Below, one piece after another: positions 9,398 through 18,561 of a DNA stretch of 64,000 bases. Below the pieces are notes generated by a model, which ran no database searches, was not told the origin of the DNA, and saw nothing but the letters and a program-made list of their open reading frames with translations. The position numbers and the translations under genes are program-made. This DNA is from Pseudomonadales bacterium. GTDB lineage: Bacteria > Pseudomonadota > Gammaproteobacteria > Pseudomonadales > UBA5518. The stretch lies in the NCBI GenBank assembly GCA_024234165.1, contig JACKOP010000005.1:124001-188000 (forward strand). Reading direction: 5' to 3'. How positions within the stretch are numbered: position 1 is the stretch's first letter; every line of letters starts with the position of its first letter.

Positions 9398-9450
9398 CGC
9401 GATGACGCATCCGATCCGGATGCATGCAGACCAGGCCCAGGGAGCACAGC

Positions 9451-9996
9451 GTGGAGCAATTCAGGGGAACCACCATTCTGTCGGTGCGTCGCCACGGCAA
9501 GGTCGTGATCGGGGGCGATGGCCAGGTCTCGCTGGGGCAGACGATCATGAAGTCCAACGCACGCAAGGTACGCCGTCTGCACGGTGGCAGCGTGATCGCC
9601 GGCTTCGCCGGCGGGACCGCCGATGCGTTCACGCTGTTCGAGCGCTTCGAAGCGCAACTCGAACGGCATCAGGGTCAGTTGGTACGCGCCGCGGTCGAAC
9701 TGGCGAAGGCCTGGCGCACCGACCGCGCACTGCGTCGGCTCGAGGCGTTGCTGGCCGTGGCCGACGCCACCAGCTCGTTGATCATCAGCGGCAACGGTGA
9801 CGTGATCGAACCCGAGGACAGCCTGATCGCGATCGGCTCCGGCGGACCCTACGCCCAGGCGGCTGCACGCGCGCTGCTCGCGCACAGCGACCTCCCTGCC
9901 CGCACGATCGTCGAAAGCGCACTCGGCATCGCCGCCGACATCTGCATCTACACGAACCACAACCGCACGATCGAAGAACTCGATGCCGCCGGCTGA
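9451..9996 (+). CDS. hslV: ATP-dependent protease subunit HslV (ClpQ), N-terminal threonine peptidase
   Basis: The proteolytic dodecamer of the HslUV complex. The predicted precursor (181 residues) starts at GTG 9451 with a six-residue propeptide before the TTILSVRRHGKV segment, so the nucleophile would be Thr7, exposed by autoprocessing; E. coli HslV has only the initiator Met before its Thr. GGDGQVSLGQT and the GSGGPYAQAAA loop are family hallmarks. An ATG 27 bases upstream is in frame but would lengthen the propeptide. hslU follows, separated by 45 bases. Confidence 0.95.
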   Translation: MEQFRGTTILSVRRHGKVVIGGDGQVSLGQTIMKSNARKVRRLHGGSVIAGFAGGTADAFTLFERFEAQLERHQGQLVRAAVELAKAWRTDRALRRLEALLAVADATSSLIISGNGDVIEPEDSLIAIGSGGPYAQAAARALLAHSDLPARTIVESALGIAADICIYTNHNRTIEELDAAG

Positions 9997-10041
9997 ACGC
10001 CAAGCGATCCGGCACGTGTGCACAGCCACGGTGATCCCGCC

Positions 10042-11379
10042 ATGTCTGCCATGACACCTCGCGAAATCGTCCACGAACTCGACCGCCACATCGTCGGCCA
10101 ACAGGCCGCGAAGCGCGCCGTGGCCGTGGCGCTGCGCAACCGCTGGCGCCGGATGCAGCTCGACCCGGCGCTCGCCGTCGAGATCACACCGAAGAACATT
10201 CTGATGATCGGACCCACCGGGGTCGGCAAGACCGAGATCGCCCGCCGCCTCGCACGGCTGGCAAATGCGCCGTTCCTGAAGATCGAGGCAACCAAGTTCA
10301 CCGAGGTCGGCTACGTGGGCCGTGACGTCGAATCCATCGTGCGCGACCTCGTCGACGTGGCGATGAAGATGCATCGCGAGGCCGAGATCGAACGCGTACG
10401 CCCGCGCGCGCTCGACGCGGCCGAGGAACGCATCCTCGACGCGCTGCTGCCGCCGGCGCGCCAGACCCCCGGCGCCGAACGTGAACGTGACTCCGCAGCA
10501 CGCCAGGTATTCCGCAAGAAACTGCGCGAAGGCGAGCTCGACGAGCGCGAGATCGATATCGATGTCGCTGCCACGCAGGTGGGAGTGGAGATCATGGCGC
10601 CGCCCGGGATGGAGGAGATGACGAACCAGTTGCAGGGCCTGTTCCAGAAGCTGTCGACGAGCCGCAGCAAGACGCGTCGGCTCAGCGTGCGCGCAGCGCT
10701 GAAGATGGTCGAGGACGAGGAAGCAGCGAAACTCGTCAACGAGGACGAACTGAAGCGCCACGCGCTCGACTCCGTCGAGCAGAACGGCATCGTGTTCATC
10801 GACGAGCTCGACAAGATCGCACGCCGCTCCGAATACCAGGGCGCCGACGTCTCGCGCGAAGGCGTGCAACGCGATTTGCTGCCGCTGATCGAAGGCTGCA
10901 CGGTCAGCACCCGCCACGGCATGGTGCGCACGGACCACGTGCTGTTCATCGCGTCGGGGGCGTTTCATCTCGCCAAGCCGTCGGATCTGATCCCCGAACT
11001 GCAGGGCCGCCTGCCGATTCGCGTCGAACTCGACGCACTGGGGCCGGATGACTTCGAACGCATCCTGACCGAACCGCACGCCTCGCTCACCGAGCAGTAC
11101 CGCGCACTGTTCGCCACCGAGAACCTGCACGTCGAGTTCAGCCCCGATGGCATCCGGCGCATCGCCGAAGTCGCGTGGGAAGTCAACGAACGCACGGAGA
11201 ACATCGGCGCACGACGCCTGCACACGGTGATGGAGCGGCTGCTCGAGGACGCGTCCTTCAGTGCGGCCGACCGCGGCACCGGCGCGGCCGGCGAGAGGCT
11301 CGTCGTCGACGCTGCCTACGTCGATGCGCAGCTCGGTGAACTCGCGCGTGATGAGGATTTGAGCCGCTTTATCCTGTAA
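10042..11379 (+). CDS. hslU: ATP-dependent unfoldase HslU (ClpY)
   Basis: A 445-residue AAA+ ATPase that unfolds substrates and threads them into HslV. Walker A is GPTGVGKTEIARR, Walker B FIDELDKI, the pore loop is in the TEVGYVGRDVES region, and the I-domain lies at about residues 110-230. The C-terminus, DLSRFIL, is the family's HslV-docking tail. The ATG at 10042 is preferred over a GTG at 10018. It should be transcribed with hslV from the heat-shock promoter upstream. Confidence 0.97.
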   Translation: MSAMTPREIVHELDRHIVGQQAAKRAVAVALRNRWRRMQLDPALAVEITPKNILMIGPTGVGKTEIARRLARLANAPFLKIEATKFTEVGYVGRDVESIVRDLVDVAMKMHREAEIERVRPRALDAAEERILDALLPPARQTPGAERERDSAARQVFRKKLREGELDEREIDIDVAATQVGVEIMAPPGMEEMTNQLQGLFQKLSTSRSKTRRLSVRAALKMVEDEEAAKLVNEDELKRHALDSVEQNGIVFIDELDKIARRSEYQGADVSREGVQRDLLPLIEGCTVSTRHGMVRTDHVLFIASGAFHLAKPSDLIPELQGRLPIRVELDALGPDDFERILTEPHASLTEQYRALFATENLHVEFSPDGIRRIAEVAWEVNERTENIGARRLHTVMERLLEDASFSAADRGTGAAGERLVVDAAYVDAQLGELARDEDLSRFIL

Positions 11380-11419
11380 GCTAGCCGCCCACCCGGAACG
11401 TCAGAGACCCGCCGCCGGC

Positions 11420-11812
11420 ATGAACGCGCAGACCAAGGTTCCCGTCTCCGTCCGCCTGCACCGCGCATCACGCATGCTGGAGCTTGGCTACGGCAACGAC
11501 GAGACCTACAGCCTGAGCTGCGAGTTCCTGCGCGTGCAGTCCCCGTCGGCCGAGGTGCGCGGTCACGGGCCTGGACAGGAAACGCTGCAGAGCGGCAAGC
11601 GACTGGTGACCATCGAACGCATCGAAACCGTCGGCAACTACGCGTTGCAGTTCCATTTCTCCGATGGGCACGACTCCGGGATCTACTCGTGGGACTACCT
11701 GTACAGCCTGTGCCGCGACCAGCAGCGCCTGTGGGCCGACTACCTCGCACGCATGGCGCTCGCCGGCGCATCACGCGAGCCTGCCGGTCCGGTGCTGATC
11801 GCGAGACAGTAG
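11420..11812 (+). CDS. DUF971 protein (gamma-butyrobetaine hydroxylase N-terminal-like domain)
   Basis: A 130-residue cytosolic protein made only of the DUF971 domain. Features are CEFLRVQSPSAEVRGHG, the YALQFHFSDGHDSGIYSWDYL segment (split here as YALQFHFSDGHDSG and IYSWDYL), and a C-terminal helix. It lies between hslU and ubiE, its usual site in gammaproteobacteria. The domain is found at the N-terminus of 2-oxoglutarate oxygenases and alone in iron-sulfur-related loci; the function of the stand-alone form is not established. RBS and spacing are ordinary. Confidence 0.85.
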   Translation: MNAQTKVPVSVRLHRASRMLELGYGNDETYSLSCEFLRVQSPSAEVRGHGPGQETLQSGKRLVTIERIETVGNYALQFHFSDGHDSGIYSWDYLYSLCRDQQRLWADYLARMALAGASREPAGPVLIARQ

Positions 11813-11836
11813 GCCGGTTCGTCCACGGAGATCCTC

Positions 11837-12592
11837 ATGAGCGAGCAACGCACCACGGATTTCGGCTACCGCCAGGTGCCCGAAGAGGAAAAGACACGCC
11901 TGGTAGGTGGCGTGTTCGACTCGGTAGCCACGCGCTACGACCTGATGAACGACCTGATGTCGGGCGGCATCCACCGCATCTGGAAGCGCGTGACGATCGA
12001 ACTGAGTGGCGTACGCGAAGGCCATCGCGTGCTGGACGTCGCCGGCGGGACCGGTGATCTCAGCTCGCGCTTCGCGCGGATCGTCGGTCCCAACGGCCGG
12101 GTGGTGCTCTCGGACATCAACGAATCGATGCTGCGCGTCGGTCGCGACAAGCTGATCGACTCCGGAACCATCGCCAACCTCGAGTTTGTGCTCGCCGACG
12201 CCGAAAGGCTGCCGTTCGCCGAGCGCAGCTTCGACTGCGTCACGATCGCCTTCGGCCTGCGCAACGTCACCCACAAGGAACGTGCGCTCGAGTCGATGCT
12301 GCGCGTGCTGCGCCCCGGTGGGCGACTGCTGGTGCTGGAATTCTCCAAACCGACCAATGAACTGCTCGGCAAGCTCTACGACGCCTACTCGTTCGGCGTG
12401 CTGCCGCGACTCGGCAGGCTCGTCACCGGTGATGCGGACAGCTACCGCTATCTCGCCGAGTCGATCCGCATGCACCCCGACCAGGACGCGATGCGCGACA
12501 TGATGGAAGACGCCGGCTTCGAGCGCTGCGACTACCACAACATGACCGGGGGCATCGTCGCGATCCATCGGGGCTTCAGGGCGGGCATGTGA
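11837..12592 (+). CDS. ubiE: Ubiquinone/menaquinone biosynthesis C-methyltransferase UbiE
   Basis: A 251-residue class I SAM-dependent methyltransferase acting on the benzoquinol (and demethylmenaquinol) ring. The SAM-binding glycine motif VLDVAGGTGDLS is at about residue 68, and the C-terminal GGIVAIHRGF is typical of UbiE. The sequence YDLMNDLMSGGIHRIWK near the start is characteristic. It overlaps ubiJ by four bases (ATGTGA), forming a ubiE-ubiJ-ubiB operon. Confidence 0.97.
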   Translation: MSEQRTTDFGYRQVPEEEKTRLVGGVFDSVATRYDLMNDLMSGGIHRIWKRVTIELSGVREGHRVLDVAGGTGDLSSRFARIVGPNGRVVLSDINESMLRVGRDKLIDSGTIANLEFVLADAERLPFAERSFDCVTIAFGLRNVTHKERALESMLRVLRPGGRLLVLEFSKPTNELLGKLYDAYSFGVLPRLGRLVTGDADSYRYLAESIRMHPDQDAMRDMMEDAGFERCDYHNMTGGIVAIHRGFRAGM

Positions 12593-13242
12593 GCGTTTCC
12601 ACGCTGAACGTGGCTGCACTGGCGGCGCTCGAACGCGCGCTGGACGCTGCGCTGACGCTTGCTCCGGCGACGCGCGACGAGCTTGCAGGACTCTCCGGCA
12701 AGGTGTTCGGCGTGCGCGTCAGCGTGCCGGCGCTGAGCGTCTTCATCGCGCCCGACGACGCCGGAGTGCGCTTGCTCGCATACCACGAAGGCACGAACGC
12801 GTGCACCGTAAGCGGCGCAGGATCGGATTTCGTGGCGCTCGCAGGCGCTGCCGACAAGGCGGCCGCACTGGTCAACGGCAACCTGCGCATCGAGGGTGAC
12901 AGCGGCGCACTGATCACACTCGCGCGGTTGCTCGCAGGAATCGAGATCGACTGGGAACGCCACCTTGCGCTGCTCATCGGTGATGTACCGGCACACCAGT
13001 TCGGACGCGCCGTGCGCGCATCGGCCCGCTGGGGGCGCGATGCCCACGCGGCGCTGCTGCGTCATGCCGGCGAGTTCATGCACGAGGAAGCACGCCTGGC
13101 GCCGTCGCGCGCCGAGACCGACGATTTCGCCACCGATGTGCAGACGCTCGCACAGCGCGCGGCACGTGTGGAAAACACCCTGCGGCGCATCGGACGGCGC
13201 ATCGACGCACTCGCAGCACAGCGCCCGCCGCTCAGCGGATGA
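12589..13242 (+). CDS. ubiJ: Ubiquinone biosynthesis accessory factor UbiJ (SCP2 domain)
   Basis: A 217-residue protein with an N-terminal SCP2 lipid-binding domain (about residues 15-125) and a C-terminal helical, Arg-rich region. In E. coli, UbiJ and UbiK form an accessory complex for the Ubi hydroxylases and methyltransferases, with the SCP2 domain binding the polyprenyl intermediates. It starts at GTG 12589 inside the ubiE stop codon. Sequence conservation in this family is low, so the assignment rests on the domain and on its position between ubiE and ubiB. Confidence 0.88.
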   Translation: MSVSTLNVAALAALERALDAALTLAPATRDELAGLSGKVFGVRVSVPALSVFIAPDDAGVRLLAYHEGTNACTVSGAGSDFVALAGAADKAAALVNGNLRIEGDSGALITLARLLAGIEIDWERHLALLIGDVPAHQFGRAVRASARWGRDAHAALLRHAGEFMHEEARLAPSRAETDDFATDVQTLAQRAARVENTLRRIGRRIDALAAQRPPLSG

Positions 13243-13248
13243 GTGCCG

Positions 13249-14865
13249 ATGTCACGCCTGAGCCGACTCGCACGCATCATCCAGGTCTGCCGTCGTCACC
13301 GCCTCGACACCTTCCTCGACAGCGAGCAGTTGCCCGAGGGCTGGCAACGGTTCCTGCGCTGGCTTCCGGTGCGCTGGCGCCCTGAGCCTGTCGAACCACG
13401 CGCGCTGCGGTTGCGCCGCGCACTCGAGGAGCTCGGGCCGATCTTCATCAAGTTCGGCCAGTTGCTGTCGACCCGTCGCGACCTGATCCCGAGCGATCTT
13501 GCCGACGAACTGAGCCGGCTGCAGGACAATGTGCCGCCCTTTGCGGCGAGCGAGGCGCGCGCGATCGTCGAGCGTGCGCTCGGCAAGCCGGTGAACGAAC
13601 TGTTCGCGTGCTTCGAGGCCGAGCCGCTCGCGTCGGCATCGGTCGCGCAGGTACACGCAGCCACGCTGTTCGATGGCCGCGAAGTCGTCGTGAAAGTGGT
13701 CCGTCCGGGCATCGAGCGCACGATCCGACAGGACGTGCGGCTCCTGTATGCGCTGGCACGCCTCGTGCGCCGCTTCCATCCGGACGGACGACGACTGCGC
13801 CCGCTCGATGTGGTGCGCGACTATGAACAGATCGTGCTCGACGAACTCGACCTGCAGCGCGAGGCTGCCAACACCTCGCAACTGCGGCGCAACTTCCTCG
13901 ACTCGGACCTGCTGTACGTACCCGAAGTGCACTGGGACTACACGCGACGCAACGTGTTCGTGATGGAACGCATACACGGCATTCCGGTATCCGATATCGA
14001 GGCACTGCACCGTGCCGGTGTCGACATGAAGGAGCTTGCCGAGCGCGGCGTGCGCATCTTCTTCACACAGGTGTTTCGCGACAGCCTGTTTCATGCCGAC
14101 ATGCATCCGGGCAACATCTTCGTCGACGTCAGCAACCCTGCGAAGCCGCGCTACATCGGCATCGACTGCGCGATCATGGGCAGTCTCAGCGACTTCGACC
14201 AGTACTATCTCGCGCGCAACCTGCTTGGCATCTTCCAGCGCCGTTACCGCGAGGTGGCCGAACTGCACGTCGAGTGCGGCTGGGTGCCGCCACAGACACG
14301 CGTGCACGATTTCGAGGCGGCGATCCGCAGCGCCTGTGAACCGATCTTCGGCAAGCCACTGGGGGAGATCGGCTTTGCGCAGCTGCTGGTCTACCTGTTC
14401 CAGACTGCTCGGCGCTTCGACATGGAAATCCAGCCCTCGCTGGTGCTGCTGCAGAAAACCTTGCTGCACATCGAGGGGCTGGGGCGTCAGCTCTACCCCG
14501 ATCTCGACCTGTGGGAAACCGCCAAGCCGTTCCTCGAGCAGTGGGTGAGCGAACGCTACTCGCCGCGCGGCCTGATCGAGCGGCTGCAAAAGCGTGCCCC
14601 GCACTGGCTGGAACTTCTGCCCGAAGGCCCGGAGCGCCTGCTCGAGTTGCTGCGTCGCGCCACATCGCCACCCGATGCACCGCGCGCGACGGTGGCTCCC
14701 GCAGCGTCACCACCGTGGCATCGCGGACAACTGCTGGCGGGCATCGCGGGCCTGCTGCTGGTGGAGCCGCGGTTCGCAAGCGTGGCCCCGCTCGACTGGC
14801 ATCCGGCAGCCTGGGTGTTCGTGGCGCTGGCGATCTACGCACTCTCGCGCAGGAACATTTCATGA
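13249..14865 (+). CDS. ubiB: Ubiquinone biosynthesis protein UbiB (ABC1/ADCK atypical kinase)
   Basis: A 538-residue membrane-associated atypical kinase/ATPase needed for ubiquinone assembly. The family KxGQ motif is seen as KFGQLLSTRRDL, followed by the substituted glycine-loop region (ASASVAQVH), VVVKVVRPG, and the catalytic loop FHADMHPGNIF. Hydrophobic C-terminal segments form the membrane anchor. ATG 13249 is taken as the start; a GTG six bases upstream is equally placed. Third gene of the ubi operon. Confidence 0.95.
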   Translation: MSRLSRLARIIQVCRRHRLDTFLDSEQLPEGWQRFLRWLPVRWRPEPVEPRALRLRRALEELGPIFIKFGQLLSTRRDLIPSDLADELSRLQDNVPPFAASEARAIVERALGKPVNELFACFEAEPLASASVAQVHAATLFDGREVVVKVVRPGIERTIRQDVRLLYALARLVRRFHPDGRRLRPLDVVRDYEQIVLDELDLQREAANTSQLRRNFLDSDLLYVPEVHWDYTRRNVFVMERIHGIPVSDIEALHRAGVDMKELAERGVRIFFTQVFRDSLFHADMHPGNIFVDVSNPAKPRYIGIDCAIMGSLSDFDQYYLARNLLGIFQRRYREVAELHVECGWVPPQTRVHDFEAAIRSACEPIFGKPLGEIGFAQLLVYLFQTARRFDMEIQPSLVLLQKTLLHIEGLGRQLYPDLDLWETAKPFLEQWVSERYSPRGLIERLQKRAPHWLELLPEGPERLLELLRRATSPPDAPRATVAPAASPPWHRGQLLAGIAGLLLVEPRFASVAPLDWHPAAWVFVALAIYALSRRNIS

Positions 14866-14914
14866 GCGCACGTGTAATCGTCACGCGAACGGCTCCGTGC
14901 CATAATCGCCAGCC

Positions 14915-15322
14915 ATGATGCAGACACGCTTCGATCCGACCACGGCAGTGCGCTGGGACGAACGCGGGCTCGCTCCCGCGATCGTGCAGGATGTGCACAG
15001 CGGGCGGGTTCTGATGCTCGCCTGGATGAACGCCGAGTCGCTGCGCCTGACCATCGGCGAAGGCCGTGCGGTATTCTGGTCACGTTCGCGCGGCAAGCTC
15101 TGGCGCAAGGGCGAAAGCTCGGGGCATGTGCAGCGGCTGCACGATCTCCGTCTCGACTGCGATGGCGACACACTGCTGCTCAGCGTCGAGCAGGACGGTG
15201 GCATCGCCTGCCATACCGGGCGCACGAGCTGCTTTTACCGGCGCCTCGCTCCCGGTGGCTGGGAGGATGCAGATCCGGTACTGCGTGACCCGCAGGCAAT
15301 CTACGGAGACGGCCATGAGTGA
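14915..15322 (+). CDS. hisI: Phosphoribosyl-AMP cyclohydrolase HisI
   Basis: A 135-residue stand-alone cyclohydrolase that opens the adenine ring of PR-AMP in histidine synthesis. It has the family sequences LMLAWMN, FWSRSRGKLWRKGESSG, and the zinc/magnesium ligands in LRLDCDGD and ACHTGRTSCFYR. Here HisI and HisE are separate genes, overlapping by eight bases, as in Pseudomonas; in enterobacteria they are fused. The other his genes in the window lie at 27380-30151. Confidence 0.96.
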   Translation: MMQTRFDPTTAVRWDERGLAPAIVQDVHSGRVLMLAWMNAESLRLTIGEGRAVFWSRSRGKLWRKGESSGHVQRLHDLRLDCDGDTLLLSVEQDGGIACHTGRTSCFYRRLAPGGWEDADPVLRDPQAIYGDGHE

Positions 15323-15674
15323 CGTGCTGGATCGTCTCGACGCGGTGATCACCGAGCGCCTGCAGAGCGCGGACCCGACGACTTCCTACGTCGCCAGCCT
15401 GCACCATGGCGGGATCGACCGCATCCTGAAGAAAATCGCCGAGGAAAGCGGCGAGACCCTGCTGGCAGCGAAGAACCTCGCCGCCGGCGGTGACCGGCAG
15501 GCGCTCGTCGGCGAAACGGCAGATCTGTGGTTCCATTGCCTGATCATGCTGGCAGCGCTCGATCTGCGCAGCCGCGACGTGCTCGAGGAACTCGAACGTC
15601 GCTTCGATCTTTCCGGACTGGCCGAAAAGGCATCACGACGGCACCCGCTGCAAAGCAGCAACTCCGCAACCTAG
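15315..15674 (+). CDS. hisE: Phosphoribosyl-ATP pyrophosphatase HisE
   Basis: A 119-residue all-alpha pyrophosphohydrolase of the MazG-like superfamily, converting PR-ATP to PR-AMP. The magnesium-binding ExxE pair is visible in KKIAEESGETLLAAK together with GETADLWFHCL. It starts with ATG 15315 within the end of hisI, so the two are translationally coupled. The C-terminus is slightly longer than average and rich in Ser. Confidence 0.95.
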   Translation: MSDVLDRLDAVITERLQSADPTTSYVASLHHGGIDRILKKIAEESGETLLAAKNLAAGGDRQALVGETADLWFHCLIMLAALDLRSRDVLEELERRFDLSGLAEKASRRHPLQSSNSAT

Positions 15675-15686
15675 AGGACGAAGTAT

Positions 15687-15923
15687 ATGGGCCTGGGCGG
15701 TATCAGCATCTGGCAACTGTTGATCATCCTGGTGATCATCGTACTGCTGTTCGGAACCAAGCGACTGGGGTCGCTGGGTTCCGACCTGGGATCGGCGATC
15801 CGCGGCTTCCGCAAGGCGATGCAGGACGAGCCGAAACCGGAGGACAAGCGCCTGACCGAGGACGAGGCGCACAAGTCCGACGTGATCCAGGGCGAGGCCC
15901 GGCGCACGGAAGAGAAGCACTGA
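15687..15923 (+). CDS. tatA: Sec-independent translocase subunit TatA
   Basis: A 78-residue pore-forming component of the twin-arginine translocase. It has a single short N-terminal membrane helix (IWQLLIILVIIVLLFG), the FGTKRLGSLG hinge, an amphipathic helix with GSAIRGFRKAM, and an acidic and basic C-terminal tail. It exports folded cofactor-containing proteins with TatB and TatC, which follow directly. AGAGG lies upstream of the ATG. Confidence 0.96.
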   Translation: MGLGGISIWQLLIILVIIVLLFGTKRLGSLGSDLGSAIRGFRKAMQDEPKPEDKRLTEDEAHKSDVIQGEARRTEEKH

Positions 15924-15933
15924 GGCGCAGCCG

Positions 15934-16293
15934 GTGTTCGAGATCGGCTTTTCCGAACTGCTGCTGGTGGCAGTGATCGGCCTGCTGGTGCTCGGCCCCG
16001 AGCGACTGCCGACGGCGATACGCACGGCTTCGCTGTGGATCGGGCGCATCCGGCGTCAGTTTCACGAGATCAAGACCGAAGTCGAGCGCGAAATCGGCGC
16101 TGACGAGATACGCGCCCAGTTGCGCAACGAAGCGATCATGGACGAGCTGCGCCAGTCGCGCGACGCACTCCAGTCCTCGGTGCACGAACTCGGCTCCGAC
16201 GTCACCGCAACGAGCACACCGCCAACCCTGCCGACGGCAACGACGACTGCGGCGAGCACGCCGGCGACCGACGGCGACGGCAAATCGGCATGA
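15934..16293 (+). CDS. tatB: Sec-independent translocase subunit TatB
   Basis: A 119-residue protein starting at GTG 15934 with MFEIGFSELLLVAVIGLLVL, followed by GPERLPTAIRT, the diagnostic TatB hinge. A charged amphipathic region follows, then a Thr/Pro/Ala-rich tail. With TatC it forms the signal-peptide receptor. It overlaps tatC by four bases (ATGA). Confidence 0.95.
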   Translation: MFEIGFSELLLVAVIGLLVLGPERLPTAIRTASLWIGRIRRQFHEIKTEVEREIGADEIRAQLRNEAIMDELRQSRDALQSSVHELGSDVTATSTPPTLPTATTTAASTPATDGDGKSA

Positions 16294-17072
16294 GCGCACG
16301 CCTGCCTCCTCCGTCGCCGTCCGACGACGCCGAGATGCCGCTGATCGCGCACCTGACCGAACTGCGTCAGCGCCTGATCCGCGCGCTGTTCGCCGTACTG
16401 CTGACATTCGCTTCGCTGGTGTATTTCGCCAAGGACATCTACCACTTCGTGTCCGAACCGCTGCGGCGCTTCCTCCCGGAAGGCTCGACGATGATCGCCA
16501 CCGAGGTCGCCTCGCCGTTCCTGGCGCCTTTCAAGCTCACGCTGATCGTCGCCGCACTGCTCGCGATGCCGTATGTGCTGTACCAGGCCTGGGCCTTCAT
16601 TGCACCGGGCATGTACAGGCACGAGAAGCGTTTCGCGCTGCCGCTGCTGGTGTCCAGCATCGTGCTGTTCTATTCGGGCGTTGCGTTCGCGTACTACTTG
16701 GTCTGCCCGATGGTGTTCGGCTTCTTCACCCATATCAGCCCCGAAGGCGTATCGGTGATGACGGACATCAACCATTACCTCGATTTCGTGCTGACCTTGT
16801 TCTTCGCTTTCGGCTTTGCGTTCGAGGTACCCGTGGCTACCGTGTTGCTGGTCTGGGCCGGCATCACGACGCCGCAGGCGTTGACGGACAAGCGGCCCTA
16901 CGTGATCGTCGGCTGCTTCGTCGTCGGCATGCTGCTCACACCGCCCGACGTGTTTTCGCAAACGATGCTCGCGGTGCCGATGTGGGGACTGTTCGAGATC
17001 GGCATCGTCGCGAGTCGCCTGCTGCTCGCGGAGAAGGCACGTACGGCCGCTAGCTCTGCAGAAGAAAAGTGA
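16290..17072 (+). CDS. tatC: Sec-independent translocase subunit TatC
   Basis: A 260-residue inner-membrane protein with six predicted membrane helices that recognises twin-arginine signal peptides. The opening MPLIAHLTELRQRLIRAL holds the family HLxELRxR motif, and the periplasmic loop contains FxxFKLT-type sequence (SPFLAPFKLTLI). The last 23 bases overlap the convergent dtd gene. tatABC after hisIE is the known gammaproteobacterial order. Confidence 0.96.
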   Translation: MSARLPPPSPSDDAEMPLIAHLTELRQRLIRALFAVLLTFASLVYFAKDIYHFVSEPLRRFLPEGSTMIATEVASPFLAPFKLTLIVAALLAMPYVLYQAWAFIAPGMYRHEKRFALPLLVSSIVLFYSGVAFAYYLVCPMVFGFFTHISPEGVSVMTDINHYLDFVLTLFFAFGFAFEVPVATVLLVWAGITTPQALTDKRPYVIVGCFVVGMLLTPPDVFSQTMLAVPMWGLFEIGIVASRLLLAEKARTAASSAEEK

Positions 17073-17487
17073 CCGGACCATCGTTGCACAGGCTGACCTG
17101 CATGTTGGCGCCGAACTCGCCGCAGACGACCGGTCGGTGACGCTCGCGCAAGACTTCCAGCATCCGCTCGTAAAGCCGGCGCGCCAGCTCCGGCTCTGCC
17201 GCCGTACTGAACCCGGGACGCAAGCCGCGCGTCGTATCCGCCGCCAGCGTGAACTGCGAGACAAGCAGCAGCCCGCCCGCGGCGGCACGCAGATCGAGAT
17301 TCATGCGCCCGGCCGCATCGGGAAACACCCGGTAAGCCAGCAGCCGCGCCGCGAGCGCGTCGGCGCGCCCCTCGTCGTCGTTGCGCTCCACGCCAAGAAA
17401 CACCAGCAAGCCGCGATCTATACGCGCGACCTCCGTGTCGTCGACTGCGACCGCAGCCCAGCACACCCGCTGGATCAGTGCCCGCAT
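17050..17487 (-). CDS. dtd: D-aminoacyl-tRNA deacylase Dtd
   Basis: A 145-residue homodimeric enzyme that removes D-amino acids (and glycine) from mischarged tRNAs. The two signature motifs are present: SQFTLAAD in the middle and NDGPVTFLLQ, with the GP cis-proline region, at the C-terminus. The start encoding MRALIQRV gives exactly the E. coli length; the open frame upstream overlaps the next gene. It converges on tatC with a 23-base overlap. Confidence 0.96.
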   Translation of the reverse strand: MRALIQRVCWAAVAVDDTEVARIDRGLLVFLGVERNDDEGRADALAARLLAYRVFPDAAGRMNLDLRAAAGGLLLVSQFTLAADTTRGLRPGFSTAAEPELARRLYERMLEVLRERHRPVVCGEFGANMQVSLCNDGPVTFLLQS

Positions 17488-17497
17488 CTGCCGCCCT

Positions 17498-18454
17498 TCA
17501 GCCTGCGGATTCGATCGTGGCGATCTCGCGCGTGGCACGCACCAGCGCATCGATGATCCCGGGTTCCGCAGCCGAATGCCCGGCATCGCGCACGATGCGC
17601 AGTTGCGCCTTGGGCCACGCGGCGTGCAGCGCAAACGCGTTGTCGACCGGACAGATCATGTCGTAACGCCCGTGCACGACGTAGCCCGGAACGTCCGCGA
17701 TGCGCCAGGCATCGCGCAGCAGTTGTCCGTCGTCCAGGAATCCGCCGTTGACGAAATAGTGCGACTCGATGCGCGCAAGGGAGAGCGCCACGTGCGGATC
17801 CGAAAAACGGTCGATCACGTCGTGGTTGGGTCGCAGTGTCGCGCACTGCGCTTCCCACAGCGCCCATGCCTTCGCCGCGGACATGCGCGCAATCTCGTTC
17901 GTACCGGTCAGCAGGCGATGGTACGCGTGGACCAGTTCATGGCGCTCAGCCGCAGGCACATGTTCGACGTATTCCTGCCAATGATCGGGGAAGACCCGAC
18001 TGGCACCCTCCTGGTAGAACCAATCCAGGTCCTCGCGCCGGCACAGGAAGATGCCGCGCAGCACCAGCGCGATCACCCGCAGGGGAAACGCCTCGGCATA
18101 CGCCAGGCCAAGCGTGCTGCCCCAGGAACCGCCGAACAGCACCCAGCGCTCGATGCCGAGAAAACTGCGGATCGATTCGATATCACGGATCAGCGCTGCC
18201 GTGTCGTTGCCGGCCAGCTCACCGTGCGGGGTCGAGGATCCCGCACCGCGCTGATCGAACAGCACGATGCGGTAACGCGCCGGATCGAAAAAACAGCGGT
18301 TCGATGCCTGACAGCCCGCGCCAGGACCACCATGCACGAACAGCACCGGGATACCATCAGGATTGCCGCTTTCCTCGAGATGAAGCTCGTGTGGCGGATC
18401 CACCGCCAGACGGTGCACCGCATACGGCCTGATTTCGGGATAGAGCGTCAACAT
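17498..18454 (-). CDS. pip: Proline iminopeptidase (S33 alpha/beta hydrolase)
   Basis: A 318-residue cytosolic peptidase that removes N-terminal proline. The oxyanion motif HGGPGAG, the nucleophile elbow GGSWGS (Ser) and the late catalytic His in DAGHSAAEPG are visible, with Asp in HGRYDMICP. The start is the ATG encoding MLTLYPEI. It lies ten bases upstream of dtd on the same strand, as in several gammaproteobacteria. Confidence 0.93.
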   Translation of the reverse strand: MLTLYPEIRPYAVHRLAVDPPHELHLEESGNPDGIPVLFVHGGPGAGCQASNRCFFDPARYRIVLFDQRGAGSSTPHGELAGNDTAALIRDIESIRSFLGIERWVLFGGSWGSTLGLAYAEAFPLRVIALVLRGIFLCRREDLDWFYQEGASRVFPDHWQEYVEHVPAAERHELVHAYHRLLTGTNEIARMSAAKAWALWEAQCATLRPNHDVIDRFSDPHVALSLARIESHYFVNGGFLDDGQLLRDAWRIADVPGYVVHGRYDMICPVDNAFALHAAWPKAQLRIVRDAGHSAAEPGIIDALVRATREIATIESAG

Positions 18455-18561
18455 GGCGACCGTTCCGCATGACGGCAAGGCTGGCCATTCTACGCTGGCG
18501 ACCGCTGGCGCGCTCGTCGATGCGACCCGCGATCGAGCACATTTGCCATGCCCTCCTCTTC

